This document shows, in pieces, positions 52,512 through 62,856 of a stretch of DNA of 64,000 nucleotides. The DNA is from Yponomeuta sedellus (taxonomy: Eukaryota; Arthropoda; Insecta; Lepidoptera; Yponomeutidae), in assembly GCA_934045075.1 (NCBI GenBank), contig OW203734.1, positions 4,150,269 through 4,214,268 on the forward strand. The letters run 5' to 3'. The notes beneath the pieces were generated by a model. It was not told where the DNA came from, did no database searches, and saw only the letters and a program-made list of their open reading frames with translations. The stretch's first letter is position 1. Each line of letters begins with the position of its first letter. The position numbers and the translations under genes were made by a program.

Positions 52512-54239
52512 GTGAAGTGCTTCTCTCACATTTTTATAATTATATGCCTTCTATTCAGCGTGCTGCGATTCAACGTTCTATATTTAGCTTTTCTTCTGTT
52601 ATGATTTTGTTTACAGTGGCCTTTATAACGTTTCCCTTCCGCAAAGGTATTAAACTGTTGAAAGCGGTTCTCGCCACTCATTGTTACCTAGCACTGAGCG
52701 TTTTATTTTTAGGTCAAACGTTTGCGCGTTATATTGTGTTTCTTCAAATTGTGCTAAGCACAAATAATGGCGTAATATTTCTTGTGCCTCTACTGAAATA
52801 ATAATATTTTCAAGAATGTTTGGAATAGGCTTTGGTTGGTAATAGGCATTAGTTGGTTATAGGTATTTGACCCCTATATTGGTTGAGTTTAGGTACCGAC
52901 ATATAAAATATACAAGACCAGGAAGCTTGAAAAACCACGAGGAAGGCCGGTAACCTGCATGGGCGTCAAATGGCTCATACAAAAATACTTGGAGGTAGTG
53001 ATTATAGTAAAATAATTACCTATTATTCTGACCCCATAATTATTCTGCCTCCGCTGTTTCCAACCATCCGTGCGCCTCTAAGTCTGTTCGTTCAATCTTT
53101 ACATTGAAAATATATTTGGAACTATCTTTGGAACCGTAATGGGTAGTCCGAATATGTGTTATTAATTTATTACGTCGGATTGCCTAACGAATAATAAAAT
53201 TTAGAAAATAAGGAGATCTTCATTCAATAAACGCGTTTTTTACCTTTTTTGTTATTGTTCTATCTTAAAAACGGCATTAAGCTTGGCTTGATTGTGGGGC
53301 TTACTGTAAATATTCTAATGCAAATAATAAAACAAGGCACAAGGGCAAACTAGACTCTTAACCGACCGTCAATGCCGATGTATTATTTTAACTGTCGATT
53401 GATTGATTGATCCGGTTCGAATGACCAACTCGGTGAGGTGAGAGATGGTATTAAGCGGACTGTATAGTTTATAACGTTTGGTTGACTGGTCAAATTTTTG
53501 CGTGTTAAAAGGCTCAATTGCTGGGTTTTCCAATGAGAAAATATGTAGAAAAGTAATGACATTGCAATAGAACAAGAGAAGAATAAATGTACAATGAAAC
53601 CTCCTGCGGATGTAAACTCGATGATGGCGTAACAGTACTGATTTAATTGTATTTATTTTGAAACTGTAATTTAAGCGAAGCTGTTGCTTACATATTATAC
53701 TAAAAAACAAATTTACGATGTTGAACTGAACTGAATAAAGGAATATGAAGCAGCCTCATAGTTAGTTTTGCTGTAACAGTTATTTGTATTGACGAGTTGT
53801 AAAAACCCCTTAAGTTTCAGCGAACCGTTCTGAAACCTCACTCGCTCGCATATTTCATTTTTCCAGAAGTCACATTTCCAGAACTTTTAGTTACATACGG
53901 TCACAAGGAAATCTGGACAGAAATTCGAATTTCTATCCGCATATGCGCGCAAAAATGGCCCTCGTTTGCCTTCGTAGTCGTGTAAAAACATCTTTCAAGG
54001 CATCATTGAGGGTTTTTATGCGACTATTGGCTTTTTGTGAGGCTTGAGTAGAAGGTTGGCTCATTCGGCTGAAGGAGAATGTGAATCTCTTCCGTTCAGC
54101 GATAACGCCCTTTGAAGAGGCGCATAATTCGGAAAACCATTTACGAGGCCGAGGGGATATTTTTTTCTTTAAATTTCTCGTTAGGACCTTTTTGCCCGAT
54201 AGCGGAAGAAAAGGAGAGTAGTCACCAGCGTATCGTGTC
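52512..54239. other. Non-coding stretch, nothing recognised
   Basis: About 1.7 kb. Several frames near 100 codons occur (52517, 53369, 53933), but none has a recognisable domain. It is the longest stretch in the window without an identifiable repeat. Confidence 0.4.
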
Positions 54240-54334
54240 ATCCATTTGTATGTCTTCACTGCTCGGGCACGGGTCTTTTCCACCACACCACACTCCACCA
54301 TGGGGCCCAAGTCGCGGTTGGTGGCGTTTACACC
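54240..54334 (-). mobile_element. 5S-type SINE tail fragment
   Basis: TATGTCTTCACTGCTCGGGC, ACGGGTC, ACTCCACCATGGGGCCCAAG, GGTTGGTGG in reverse orientation. Confidence 0.6.
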
Positions 54335-54839
54335 AATACGCTATTAGAAACTTTTTTCAATAGATCTTCTTCAAATGCCTCTACATCAGCAGAGGTTGAC
54401 AGAGTGCTGTTTGTGTGTCTGGGCGCAGCAGCTAATAAAAAAAAGTATTTTATTCAAAATTTCACAGAAACTGTGACTTATTGGACGTTACAAGTTAAAC
54501 TAGGTGTCCATTTCAAAATCTAGATAACTATGCAGAAATTATGGACAAATTTAACTTCAAACCTAATCTTCCCAAAGTCCTTAATTTACAGAGAACTCAT
54601 GCATTGTACTGGCTTTAGTTCTAGACATCATTGCCATCTAAATACTCATCTATATAATATCTATATAATACTCACCTTTTGGCACAAAGTGTACTTTACA
54701 TGTTTTTTCAACCGCATTTCAGGCAAGCAATTAATGTCAATTATTTTATCTTACTGACGTATTAGGTGTAAAATAAATTGAGAAGAGAGAAGATTGTCAA
54801 AGTGGAGTTAATTTTTCAGCTGCATTTTTTTCCACTACA
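54335..54839. other. Non-coding stretch
   Basis: Nothing recognised. Confidence 0.4.
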
Positions 54840-54950
54840 CTGCATACGGCCCGAAGGCAGTGGCTTACATTTTACATTGTACATTGACATTCAGCAAACA
54901 GAATGTAAATTCTTTACTTTGAAATAAAATTGATTTGATTCTTTTTGATT
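54840..54950. repeat. Repeat family C, copy 3, opposite strand
   Basis: CCCGAAGGCAGTGGCTTACA, GACATTCAGCAAACAGAATG, TAAATTCTTTACTTTG. Reverse of 21668 and 46690. Confidence 0.55.
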
Positions 54951-54968
54951 TGCTCTTTACAAAGCTCT

Positions 54969-55120
54969 TTGTAATATTGTAAGGAGGTTCGAAATTTCAC
55001 TGATGCCGGTGAGTCGCCCATTGGCTCAGTTGCAAAGAGCGCTGAAGCTCGGGGGTCGCGGGTTTGAGGTGTGGTGATTGCCTCTAAATAGATTTTTCAA
55101 ATAGGTTTTTAAAAGCTCTT
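54969..55120 (+). mobile_element. tRNA-derived SINE (family T), degraded
   Basis: GAGGTTCGAAATTTCACTGA, GTCGCCCATTGGCTCAGTTG, then a damaged anticodon arm and box B (GGTCGCGGGTTTGAGG). It abuts the 468-bp tandem duplication. Confidence 0.75.
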
Positions 55121-55588
55121 TGTCTAAATGTTTAACGGTGGGATTTCAGTGCAACTCTGATTTTAAGTCTTTATAAATTTTTTCTACGCTCCAACAGAAA
55201 ATTGGCGTACATATTCTCAGAACGAAAGAGGCCTATAGTCAAAAAATAGTGAAATTGAGTTACAATCATAGAGTCATAAAAAGGTATGCCGTGGACGGAA
55301 GATTCGCTGTGCTCTTTTTTACAATAAGTGCCTTTATTTTACTATTCATCGGATAGAGCGAACCTTTTTATGTCTCTCTATGATTGTTAGGTACTCAATT
55401 TTTTGAGATTTTTTTGAGTATTTAAACTATTTTTTGACTGAGGCCTCTTTCGTTCTAAGGGTGCTATGTAAGACCCAAGTATTTCATTCTATTTTTTTTT
55501 AAATTGCCTGCTAAGGTTGAAAATTTAACGAACTCACTTCTGCCTTATTTTTTGGCAGTCTGTTTGTCATCTTATATTTTTTGTGATA
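55121..55588 (+). repeat. 468-bp tandem repeat, unit 1
   Basis: Identical by eye to unit 2 over 465 bases (55121-55585 against 55589-56053). Each unit contains an imperfect inverted repeat of about 100 bp (CAGAACGAAAGAGGCC ... GGCCTCTTTCGTTCTAAG), like a hairpin MITE. Confidence 0.95.
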
Positions 55589-56053
55589 TGTCTAAATGTT
55601 TAACGGTGGGATTTCAGTGCAACTCTGATTTTAAGTCTTTATAAATTTTTTCTACGCTCCAACAGAAAATTGGCGTACATATTCTCAGAACGAAAGAGGC
55701 CTATAGTCAAAAAATAGTGAAATTGAGTTACAATCATAGAGTCATAAAAAGGTATGCCGTGGACGGAAGATTCGCTGTGCTCTTTTTTACAATAAGTGCC
55801 TTTATTTTACTATTCATCGGATAGAGCGAACCTTTTTATGTCTCTCTATGATTGTTAGGTACTCAATTTTTTGAGATTTTTTTGAGTATTTAAACTATTT
55901 TTTGACTGAGGCCTCTTTCGTTCTAAGGGTGCTATGTAAGACCCAAGTATTTCATTCTATTTTTTTTTAAATTGCCTGCTAAGGTTGAAAATTTAACGAA
56001 CTCACTTCTGCCTTATTTTTTGGCAGTCTGTTTGTCATCTTATATTTTTTGTG
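55589..56053 (+). repeat. 468-bp tandem repeat, unit 2
   Basis: Starts TGTCTAAATGTTTAACGGTG and ends CTTATATTTTTTGTG. No substitution relative to unit 1 was found by reading. Confidence 0.95.
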
Positions 56054-56059
56054 TACGTC

Positions 56060-56190
56060 GCGCGCATTAAATACAATTTTATTGTAATTTCAACCTGTTG
56101 CTAGGGGTAAAAATTCAACAAACTCACTTCGGCCTTAATTTTTTGCAGTCGGTTTTCTATATTTTATTAATTTTTTTGTTAGTCGCTCGC
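56060..56190 (+). repeat. Diverged partial third copy of the unit's end
   Basis: CAACAAACTCACTTCGGCCT and TTTTTTGCAGTCGGTTTTCT resemble the last 80 bases of the unit (CGAACTCACTTCTGCC, TTTTTTGGCAGTCTG). An older copy of this repeat therefore lay next to the recent duplication. Confidence 0.6.
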
Positions 56191-56334
56191 GTAAGTGTCG
56201 TTTTTACTTTGACGTATGAGCAGTTAGCCAAGGGCTTTTCGAACCTTTACATTGCCATAATCTAACATCTACTTTATTGAAGGGCCAGCGGGATATGCTT
56301 CATTAGGATAATATTTATTTTCTATGTCGCCTAT
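56191..56334. other. Non-coding spacer
   Basis: Nothing recognised. Confidence 0.35.
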
Positions 56335-56565
56335 TACTACTCTAGGGCACGGACATTCTCTCAAAGAGAGAAAATGGGCTTGATTGCCATGCGATCCCAC
56401 CGCAGATAGGCAATTTCGAGCACTGATGTAATTGAATACCTCAGACACTCACGTTTCCTCATGGTTAGCGAGTGTTTTTGCCACTATAATATAACTTCAC
56501 AACTGTATATAACTTACAATGTCAAAGGCACATGCCCGCACTGGGAATCGAACTTGGGTCTCAGC
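56335..56565 (-). mobile_element. SINE-like element (TTTCCTCA family) with tRNA-like box B
   Basis: GCATGCGATCCCACCGCAG-like block, TACCTCAGACACTCACGTTT, TCCTCATGGTTAGCGAGTGT, then CGCACTGGGAATCGAACTTG, which is box B reversed. Confidence 0.5.
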
Positions 56566-56749
56566 ATAAGAATATACAAGATTATTTATTAAACGCTGTG
56601 GAGGTGATCAACAAAGGCTTTTGTAAGAACCTGTATTGTACAAAGTGTTCACTACAGAAAGCCTACGCGTCATATATCACTCACGATTTCAACGAGGCTT
56701 ATTAGAGCTGCAATGAAATCAAAGCAAAGTTGGCAATTCAATCGCTGAG

Positions 56750-56850
56750 TTATTTGAACACCTCAGGCACTCAGGCTTCCTCACAATATTTTCCTTCACT
56801 GTTAGCGAGTTTTATTACTACTATAACTGCACAAACGTACATGACTTAGA
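56750..56850. mobile_element. SINE-like fragment (TTTCCTCA family)
   Basis: AACACCTCAGGCACTCAGGC, TTCCTCACAATATTTTCCTT, CACTGTTAGCGAGTTTTATT. Confidence 0.5.
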
Positions 56851-56858
56851 AAACTAAG

Positions 56859-56994
56859 GGCTGGTTTCTGAATCGAGAATTTAACTAAGTAAATACTTAA
56901 GTAACGTTCTTTCACGCTCTTTGCTGAAAAAATGGAAGAGACAGCACTACAGTTAAGCATTTACTGAGCAAAATTCTCAAATCAGAAACCGACC
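56859..56994. mobile_element. MITE, 136 bp, about 40-bp terminal inverted repeats
   Basis: GGCTGGTTTCTGAATCGAGA ... TAAATACTTAAG pairs with TTAAGCATTTA ... AATTCTCAAATCAGAAACCG at the right end. One end recurs at 10225-10262. Confidence 0.75.
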
Positions 56995-57074
56995 AAAAGT
57001 TATTGATACAAAGATGTTGTAACTCTGATGTAAAATAACTCGCGGAATTTTATTGTAGAACCGGGTTTACTCGT

Positions 57075-57312
57075 CTTCGTCGCCACGCTATATTAGTCCA
57101 CTGCTGGACATAGTCCTCCTCTAGAGAGCGCCACGTTGTGCTATCATAGGGGGTAATGCCCATAATCCCCACGCTGGGCATGCGGGTTGGGGATCGCAGT
57201 TCGGTGAAATTGTACTGCAGGGGGCGCTGCTGCCCACCCCCCGGTTTTTGTCCCTTAGTCACCTTTTACGACACCCTCGGGAAGAATTGGGTTGGTCTCT
57301 AGGCCGACACCA
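57075..57312 (-). mobile_element. RTE-tailed SINE, full length with head
   Basis: In minus orientation: GTGTCGGCCTAGAGACCAAC, CCAATTCTTCCCGAGGGTGT, GTAAAAGGTGACTAAGGGAC, CCGGGGGGTGGGCAGCAGCG, then the Trp-Arg-Ser-Leu ... Gln-Gln-Trp tail. It has lost the usual (GAA)n for GCGACGAAGACGAG. Confidence 0.78.
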
Positions 57313-58589
57313 CACAGCAGCGTTAACTCACTATTGAGTTAACCTGTTGCAAGTGCGTATTTAGCAACGTTTGTTTCTAACAATGTAGAGCATTGTACAG
57401 TGAACATTTAACAATGTTCTACGCAGCCGGGGTCTAGTTTTTGCGTGTGTATTTTTAGTCGGTTTCGGCCGACAAATTAATGGCCGAAGTTGGCCCGTGG
57501 TGTCCAAAGTTGGCTTATGGCTGACAAATATTTGCAGTGTGTTTTAGGGCCCAGTACAAACAACAGCGGATCAATTCTAACACGCGTCGACTCTATTCAT
57601 TTACGATACGAGTGTAACTGAAACGTGTATGTTTTACCTGCTGTCGACTGTACGGATGGGTTTGACGAAGATGATTAATCAAAGCTGAAACTATCTACTT
57701 TTATTTATGTTTCAGTTTTTTACCGAACGCGGTCTAGTAAAGACCCTTAAAGTTTGGCTGTGTCCGGTTGTTGAAAGTTGAAATTTGACATACAAATACA
57801 CATTATTTATACCGACCATACGGTGGGACAGACAAAAGAAACATATTTTCAACGGTTTTTGTCCCCTAAACCTAAATGAGGGATTTTTTTTCTCCCCTTT
57901 ACCATGCTTAATATCACATTTAATTTAAAATTTGAGACACAGATATACCGGGCGTCCCAAAGTTATGGGCTATGAAAGGAAAGTACCTTAAATATCGTAG
58001 ATATGGTATTTTGCTGACAGAAGACTTTATGTTGTTTTTAAAAGTTTGTAATTCTGCATTCAATGATTTGCTAAAAATTATTTGCCTTGTCTGGGAATCG
58101 AACAGTCTTAAATGTAAAAAAACACCCCTACTTTTATGATGCCAATCGAAAGAATGGCCAAAAAATAATAACTCTTCTCAAATAACATAATATTTTAAAA
58201 GAAACGAACAGCGTGAAATTAATCATATTAATCAAATTAAAAACATACATAAAACTGCCGTAGACAGAATGAAATACTTATTAAAAATGTTGTAAAAAGG
58301 CTTAAATAAGGCTGAAGTTTGTGTAAATTCCTTACTGTTATACCCTAGAAAAACTCATAAGTTGTTCGTAATGGGAGCGAATTTCTGTGCGCACCGGTTC
58401 GTTAGTAGTCATTGTAGTCTTTTTCTTGCTTTTACACTTTTCGCTTCATTATTTTCACATTAGCACAGACTAGGAGGAACTCTCTCTGGCGATGTTCAAG
58501 GCCTCGGCCACACAGAAGGAATGTGGGTCTTTGCAATTCACTTTCAAACCAAAGGAAAAAAGCACTGAAGGGAGCACCGTTTCTTCCCT
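57313..58589. other. Non-coding stretch
   Basis: 57385-57425 has a weak hairpin (GTAGAGCATTGT / ACAATGTTCTAC). 57455-57530 repeats GGCCGAAGTTGGC-like words. CCGGGCGTCCCAAAGTTATG at 57949 looks like an element end, but its partner was not found. Confidence 0.4.
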
Positions 58590-58690
58590 AGAATGATACG
58601 CGAGGCAATTGAGATCCGCCGTCATCCAAATTTTCATAGAGATCGTGGTTGGAACATACCCCCTTGCTAGAAGTGTAACTGTAGAGTTAA
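58590..58690 (+). pseudogene. Penelope-like element C-terminal remnant
   Basis: A short frame from 58593 reads MIREAIEIRRHPNFHRDRGW and NIPPC, then a stop. REAIEI-x-x-HPNF-x-RD-x-GW is the sequence that follows the GIY-YIG endonuclease core in Penelope-like retroelements. The RT and the GIY-YIG core are not detectable upstream, so only the last codons survive. Confidence 0.6.
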
Positions 58691-58994
58691 TTTGTTTTTA
58701 ATTTCAATTCACAATCTGAATTTTTAAGTTCATGATATATAAATTAGTTTATAAATTTTATTTTAACTTCAATTACTAATAATCAATATTGTTGGGTTTA
58801 TATAAAATAATTGGTTTGCCTATTTCGGAACGTAACTTCATAATTAACTTTTGAAATTTTTGCCGAGGGTAGTAAATTAACCGTTGTATGCTTTCTAAAA
58901 GACGCCTGTCACCTCAGTCATCCGGGACCACGGCACCTGAAAAAGAGCCGAACCGTCGGAAAATTGTAAAAATGTAATAAACGAGCATAAATCC
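58691..58994. other. Non-coding stretch
   Basis: AT-rich. Nothing recognised. Confidence 0.4.
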
Positions 58995-59228
58995 GAGCAT
59001 CAAGTCCGGGTTCGTGAAAGATTAAAGACAGTGGCGGACCTTATTGTCAGAAGCTATCAAGCCGCCCATAAGGCCTCTGACGTAGCTTGCCGTCTCCCAA
59101 TACATGATTACGGAAGTACGAAGTACGGAAGCGCTCGGAAAACATGCCACTAGTGATAGAGGTATTCACGCGAGGGTGGACTGATTACAATCACTAGGTT
59201 CGGATAGGCTACGAGCGCTTCAAATTCA
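58995..59228 (-). mobile_element. 5S-type SINE, tail truncated and degraded
   Basis: In minus orientation: GAAGCGCTCGTAGCCTATCC, then a shortened 5S-like part (GCGTGAATACC), GGCGGCTTGATAGCTTCTGA and AAGTCCGG-like sequence in reverse. Confidence 0.65.
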
Positions 59229-59625
59229 AATTACATATTATACTTATTATAATAATATTTTAAAAAATCTGTAAAAAGTAAAAAATCACGTATAATTTAT
59301 TTAAGTCCTGTAGCATAAACTCAAAATACCATTTCGTGAAGAAGTGCTGGTGACTGTAATACAGTTCTAATCTTTATTAGTTCTTTAACTAGTATAGATA
59401 CAGGGTAAGTATAAAACGGCCATTGGTAATGTGAAAACCCAGCTTAAGTAGGCTGTACGTGTGTATGTCACTGAACTCCTCCTAAACGGCTATACAGATT
59501 TGAATGTACATTTTCTCATGCATTGATTTTTCTCGTGACTTTAATATGGGCCTTAGTACCGTTCATTCAGTAGCAGTTTCTGTGTTACTTTGAATAAAAC
59601 CTTTATGATTTGTTAGCTGTGTGTG
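59229..59625. other. Non-coding stretch
   Basis: GAACTCCTCCTAAACGGCTA at about 59475 resembles a common moth repeat, but the element could not be delimited. Confidence 0.4.
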
Positions 59626-59884
59626 TGCTGTGTGGTGTCGGCCTAGAGAATAGCACCAATCCAAACTCTTCCCGCGGGTGTCGTAAAAGGCGACTAAGGG
59701 ACACAAACCGGGGGGCGGGTAGCAGCGCCCCCTGCAGTACAATTCCACCAAACTGCGATCCCCAACCCGCATGCTCAGCGTAGGTTATGGGCATTACCCC
59801 CCAATGATGACACAACCTTGCGCTATGGCGCTCATTAGGGGAGGGCTATGTCCAGCACTGGACTAATATAGCCTGAAGAAGCAG
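59626..59884 (+). mobile_element. RTE-tailed SINE, full length with head
   Basis: GTGTCGGCCTAGAGAATAGC, CTCTTCCCGCGGGTGTCGTA, AAAGGCGACTAAGGGACACA, CCGGGGGGCGGGTAGCAGCG, GGGCATTACCCCCCAATGAT, then GCGCTATGGCGCTCATTAGG and GGGCTATGTCCAGCACTGG, ending TAGCCTGAAGAAG. Best plus-strand copy of the family. Confidence 0.8.
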
Positions 59885-60175
59885 ATTTGTTGGACTTATT
59901 TGAATGGTATACAAAACGTGTCGCGTCTTATCTAAGCCTTCGTCCAACATCCTTTCTCTGTGCCCCACGCCCAAAGATTTATTGTAATAAGAAAAAAATG
60001 TGTTGAATAATGTTCGCTTTATTCTACATTAAAATATGTCTATCTTACTAATGCTTTCTACATAATGTATATTAAAAACACGAAACTGAATTTAATAGGT
60101 TTATTTTACATAGCGCACTTAGGGGCGCTAATCAGCGCCATCAATGGAATAATAATCATATCTTGTTCTGTAATA
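59885..60175. other. Non-coding spacer
   Basis: Nothing recognised. Confidence 0.35.
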
Positions 60176-60322
60176 CGTATTTCTCAATGATTCGCGATAC
60201 TCATACATAGTTATACATTAAACGGGTCAAATCGCGATTATTTATTAGGTAAACGTCGGGAAATAAGGTAATTACGTTTTACCTAATAAATAATCGCGAT
60301 TTGACCCGTTTAATATATAACT
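60176..60322. repeat. Fold-back repeat of the AAACGGGTC family
   Basis: Left arm about 60214-60255, right arm about 60274-60317, spacer about 20 bases (TCGGGAAATAAGGTAATT). The arms differ by one A in the AAAACG run. The left arm is preceded by the reversed tail (TATTTCTCAATGATTCGCGA). Confidence 0.8.
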
Positions 60323-60797
60323 ATAATACGTTTTATCTAAAAGTGAACTCTTAGGTTAAGAAATATCTGCGTACTTTCCATTTTTATCTACAATAAAGTG
60401 CTCTCTATCTATCTATCTATCTAGATACCCGTTTAATATTTAACTATAATACGTTTTATCTAAAAGTGAACGTAAGAAATGTGATAAGAATTTAGTTACT
60501 GTGATAAGTATTTTTAGAAACTACAGTATCTGTACCTTTAGGTTAAAATATATCTGTGTAATTTCCTTTTTTATCTGCAATAAAGTGCTCTCTATCTATC
60601 TATCTAGATACTCGTTTAATATTTAACTATAAAAAGTTTTATTTAAAAATGAACGTGAGAAATGTGATAAGTATTTAGTTACTGTGATAAGTATTTTTAG
60701 TAACTACAGTCTCTGTACTCTTAGGTTAAGAAATATCTGCGTTATTTCCATTTTTATCTACAATAAAGTGCTCTCTATTTATCTATCTAGATACCCG
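60309..60797 (+). repeat. Tandem repeat: units of 123, 183 and 183 bp
   Basis: Unit boundaries after CCCG (or CTCG) at 60308, 60431, 60614 and 60797. Each unit runs from TTTAATAT-TAACTATAA (end of the fold-back repeat) to CAATAAAGTGCTCTCTAT and (CTAT)n (end of the LINE 3' UTR). Unit 1 lacks about 60 bases in the middle. Confidence 0.9.
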
Positions 60798-60847
60798 TTT
60801 AATATATAACTATCCATCTAGAACCTAGGATCAACAATCTACGACTT

Positions 60848-60893
60848 TAATCGATTTCCGCCAAAAACGGACGTTTTTAGCGGAAATCGATTA
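60848..60893. repeat. Hairpin, 22-bp arms with one mismatch, 2-base loop
   Basis: TAATCGATTTCCGCC and AAAACG (60848-60869), then reversed CGTTTTTAGCGGAAATCGAT-TA (60872-60893). Confidence 0.85.
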
Positions 60894-61042
60894 TACTACA
60901 TTATGATATAAGTGCGGTTAGTTGAAAATTACAGCCGAGGCGATATTACTAGCCCGAGCCATCGGCGAGGGCTATAAGGAAGCAGAGGCTGTAATTTTCA
61001 AAGCGCACGTATGTCATACGACGTTTTATAACATATTTACGA
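60894..61042 (-). repeat. Repeat family K, copy 2
   Basis: Reverse complement of 29321-29470, about 31.5 kb away: TACATTATGATATAAGTGCG, GCCGAGGCGATATTACTAGC, GCAGAGGCTGTAATTTTCAA, CATACGACGTTTTATAACAT. Confidence 0.8.
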
Positions 61043-61359
61043 GGAAATTAATAAAACTCTGACTTTGTTATCATCACTACATGACGACATTTTCAAATAA
61101 AAACAATACATCGAAAAGAAAAAGCGCGCTTTCCCAAAGTTAATTTTATTCATAAAATATTGACCACTTTCTTGACATAAAACCTCTTTGCTAAGATTTT
61201 TAAAAGTATCGTTCATTTTTAGACGGAGTATCTTAAAACTTTATTTAAATAAAAACACGTGCCTTTTACATTACACTATCGCACAAGTACGTAATGAGAT
61301 ACATTACGATATTGAAATTGGTGTAATTACAACCACTTTATGAAATTATCGTTATCTAT
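61043..61359. other. Non-coding stretch
   Basis: Nothing recognised. Confidence 0.35.
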
Positions 61360-61531
61360 GTTTTTTTTTGTACATCTACTTCCTTCTCTAATGTAATAGT
61401 CCAGTTCATCCAAAGGTTGTCTGGAAGATATCACTTTTAGTGACAAGGCCGCCGTCTGTACTCTTTGGTTAAGAGATATCTGTGTAATTTCCATTTTTAT
61501 GTGAAATAAAGTGTTCTCTATCTATCTATCT
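61360..61531 (+). mobile_element. LINE 3' UTR with (TATC)n tail
   Basis: GTACATCTACTTCCTTCTCT, GGTTGTCTGGAAGATATCAC, GATATCTGTGTAATTTCC, AATAAAGTGTTCTC and TATCTATCTATC. A 5'-truncated copy of the LINE at 62857-63883. Confidence 0.8.
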
Positions 61532-61805
61532 AAGCGCCTTCACATTTGAAATGAGTCGTTTTCACAATAAATTCAAGATGGCGCTTATAGGCGTGCACAT
61601 ACAAAAACAGGGACACGTCTGTCAAATTTAGCTTGGCGCAGATTAATTTTGACAGCCGCATTCCGGTTCTTCTATGCCCATGCCTGTAGCGCCATCTATA
61701 AATCGCTTTGTGAATTTTTGATGAAAACGGCTCATTAAAAAAAGAGACTTCAGGGTTGCCCTGCATAAACGAAATTAATTACCTCTTTATACACAGACAG
61801 ACCAA
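61532..61805. other. Non-coding spacer
   Basis: Nothing recognised. Confidence 0.35.
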
Positions 61806-61995
61806 TATTCTTCTTCTTCTTCAGGCTATATTATGTAGTCCACTGCTGGACATTGCCCTCCCCTAATGAACGCCATAGCGCCCTCTCTTCAGTTTGCCTC
61901 ATTCAGCATCTGCCGGCGGTTTTTCGCAGATCGTCATCCCACCTGGTTGGAGGGCGTCCTACACTACATTTGCCGAGTCGCGGTCTCCACTCAAA
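61806..61995 (-). pseudogene. RTE-like LINE, last codons and tail, minus strand
   Basis: The minus strand reads EWRPRLGKCSVGRPPTRWDD and DLRKTAGRC, a stop, then MRQTEERALWRSLGEGNVQQ-W and a (GAA)n tail. Same protein end as 39042-39215, independently damaged. Confidence 0.78.
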
Positions 61996-62370
61996 AAAAC
62001 GTTTACTCCAACTGTTATCGAGAGACAGACCAATACTTTTTATTGTTTGTTGTTACTAACTTTTTATTTTCAAATTATTAACAATATTATTATCTATATA
62101 GGGAAGAGCGGGTGGTCGTGCTCTTTCACTATAAAGGGAATTTCTCTGTTATTAGTCAGATGTTATATTTTATGTTATGTATGAAACACTTTGATTGCGC
62201 GATGCAGGAACGTTGGAATTTATAGTGCGCTCGCAGACTTGACAGTGCTCGTCACATCTACAAAACTTGCTTACAAACTTAATAACTATTACTCATTAAC
62301 TTATTTAGAATTTACATATGAATATACGCTGATACTTAGTTTTTTTATACACATAAAGCCTGCAACACAA
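61996..62370. other. Non-coding stretch
   Basis: Nothing recognised. Confidence 0.35.
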
Positions 62371-62460
62371 TAACTTGTCCTGTTCCCAGACTAGGATACT
62401 CAGTGCTTCCATGACAACCTGGGAAAGACATCACAAACATTGATATAAACCCAGACTTAA
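62371..62460 (-). mobile_element. SINE family G, body fragment
   Basis: CCCAGACTAGGATACTCAGT, GACATCACAAACATTGATAT, AAACCCAGAC. Matches the body at 27630-27690. Confidence 0.5.
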
Positions 62461-62856
62461 GGAAAGCGTACTGTTATAATCAGTCCTAGTTTGCAGTAAA
62501 TACTGAGGCAAGCGAATTGATTTTATATAAAACTGTTTGCACACTTGTTTTGAGACAGAGTTGACCCATAACCTCCGTCCGACATACACGTAAATTTCTA
62601 ATTGCAGTTCCAGCAGTGGGGACAGACAAGAGTTAATATTGAATGAGATGTTTATACAGCGTCCAGTGGCACCACTCACCCTATACATGGGAGAAGGGAT
62701 CACTCGGATTTTGCAGTGACTAGGACTTTTTTTAGAACGAGTAGGCTTGCCTAGCACCTTTATCTTCCTGACAGCTCAGTCAGCGTAGCCCACAGGAAAG
62801 AAAAATCAATACGTGCGTAGTCAACCAAGCCGTGGGTTTCCTCACGATGTTTTAGC
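62461..62856. other. Non-coding stretch with scraps of SINEs
   Basis: TTCCAGCAGTGGGGACAGAC near 62608 is a scrap of the 5S-type SINE tail. GTTTCCTCACGATGTTTTAG near 62837 belongs to the TTTCCTCA family. Confidence 0.4.

Noticed and set aside
53933..54310. Minus-strand frame of 125 codons
   Set aside because: Its N-terminus is the 5S-type SINE fragment at 54240-54334, and the rest has no recognisable domain.
55121..56053. CRISPR-like or satellite array
   Set aside because: Just two long units with no spacers. It is a tandem duplication of a hairpin repeat, and the genome is eukaryotic.
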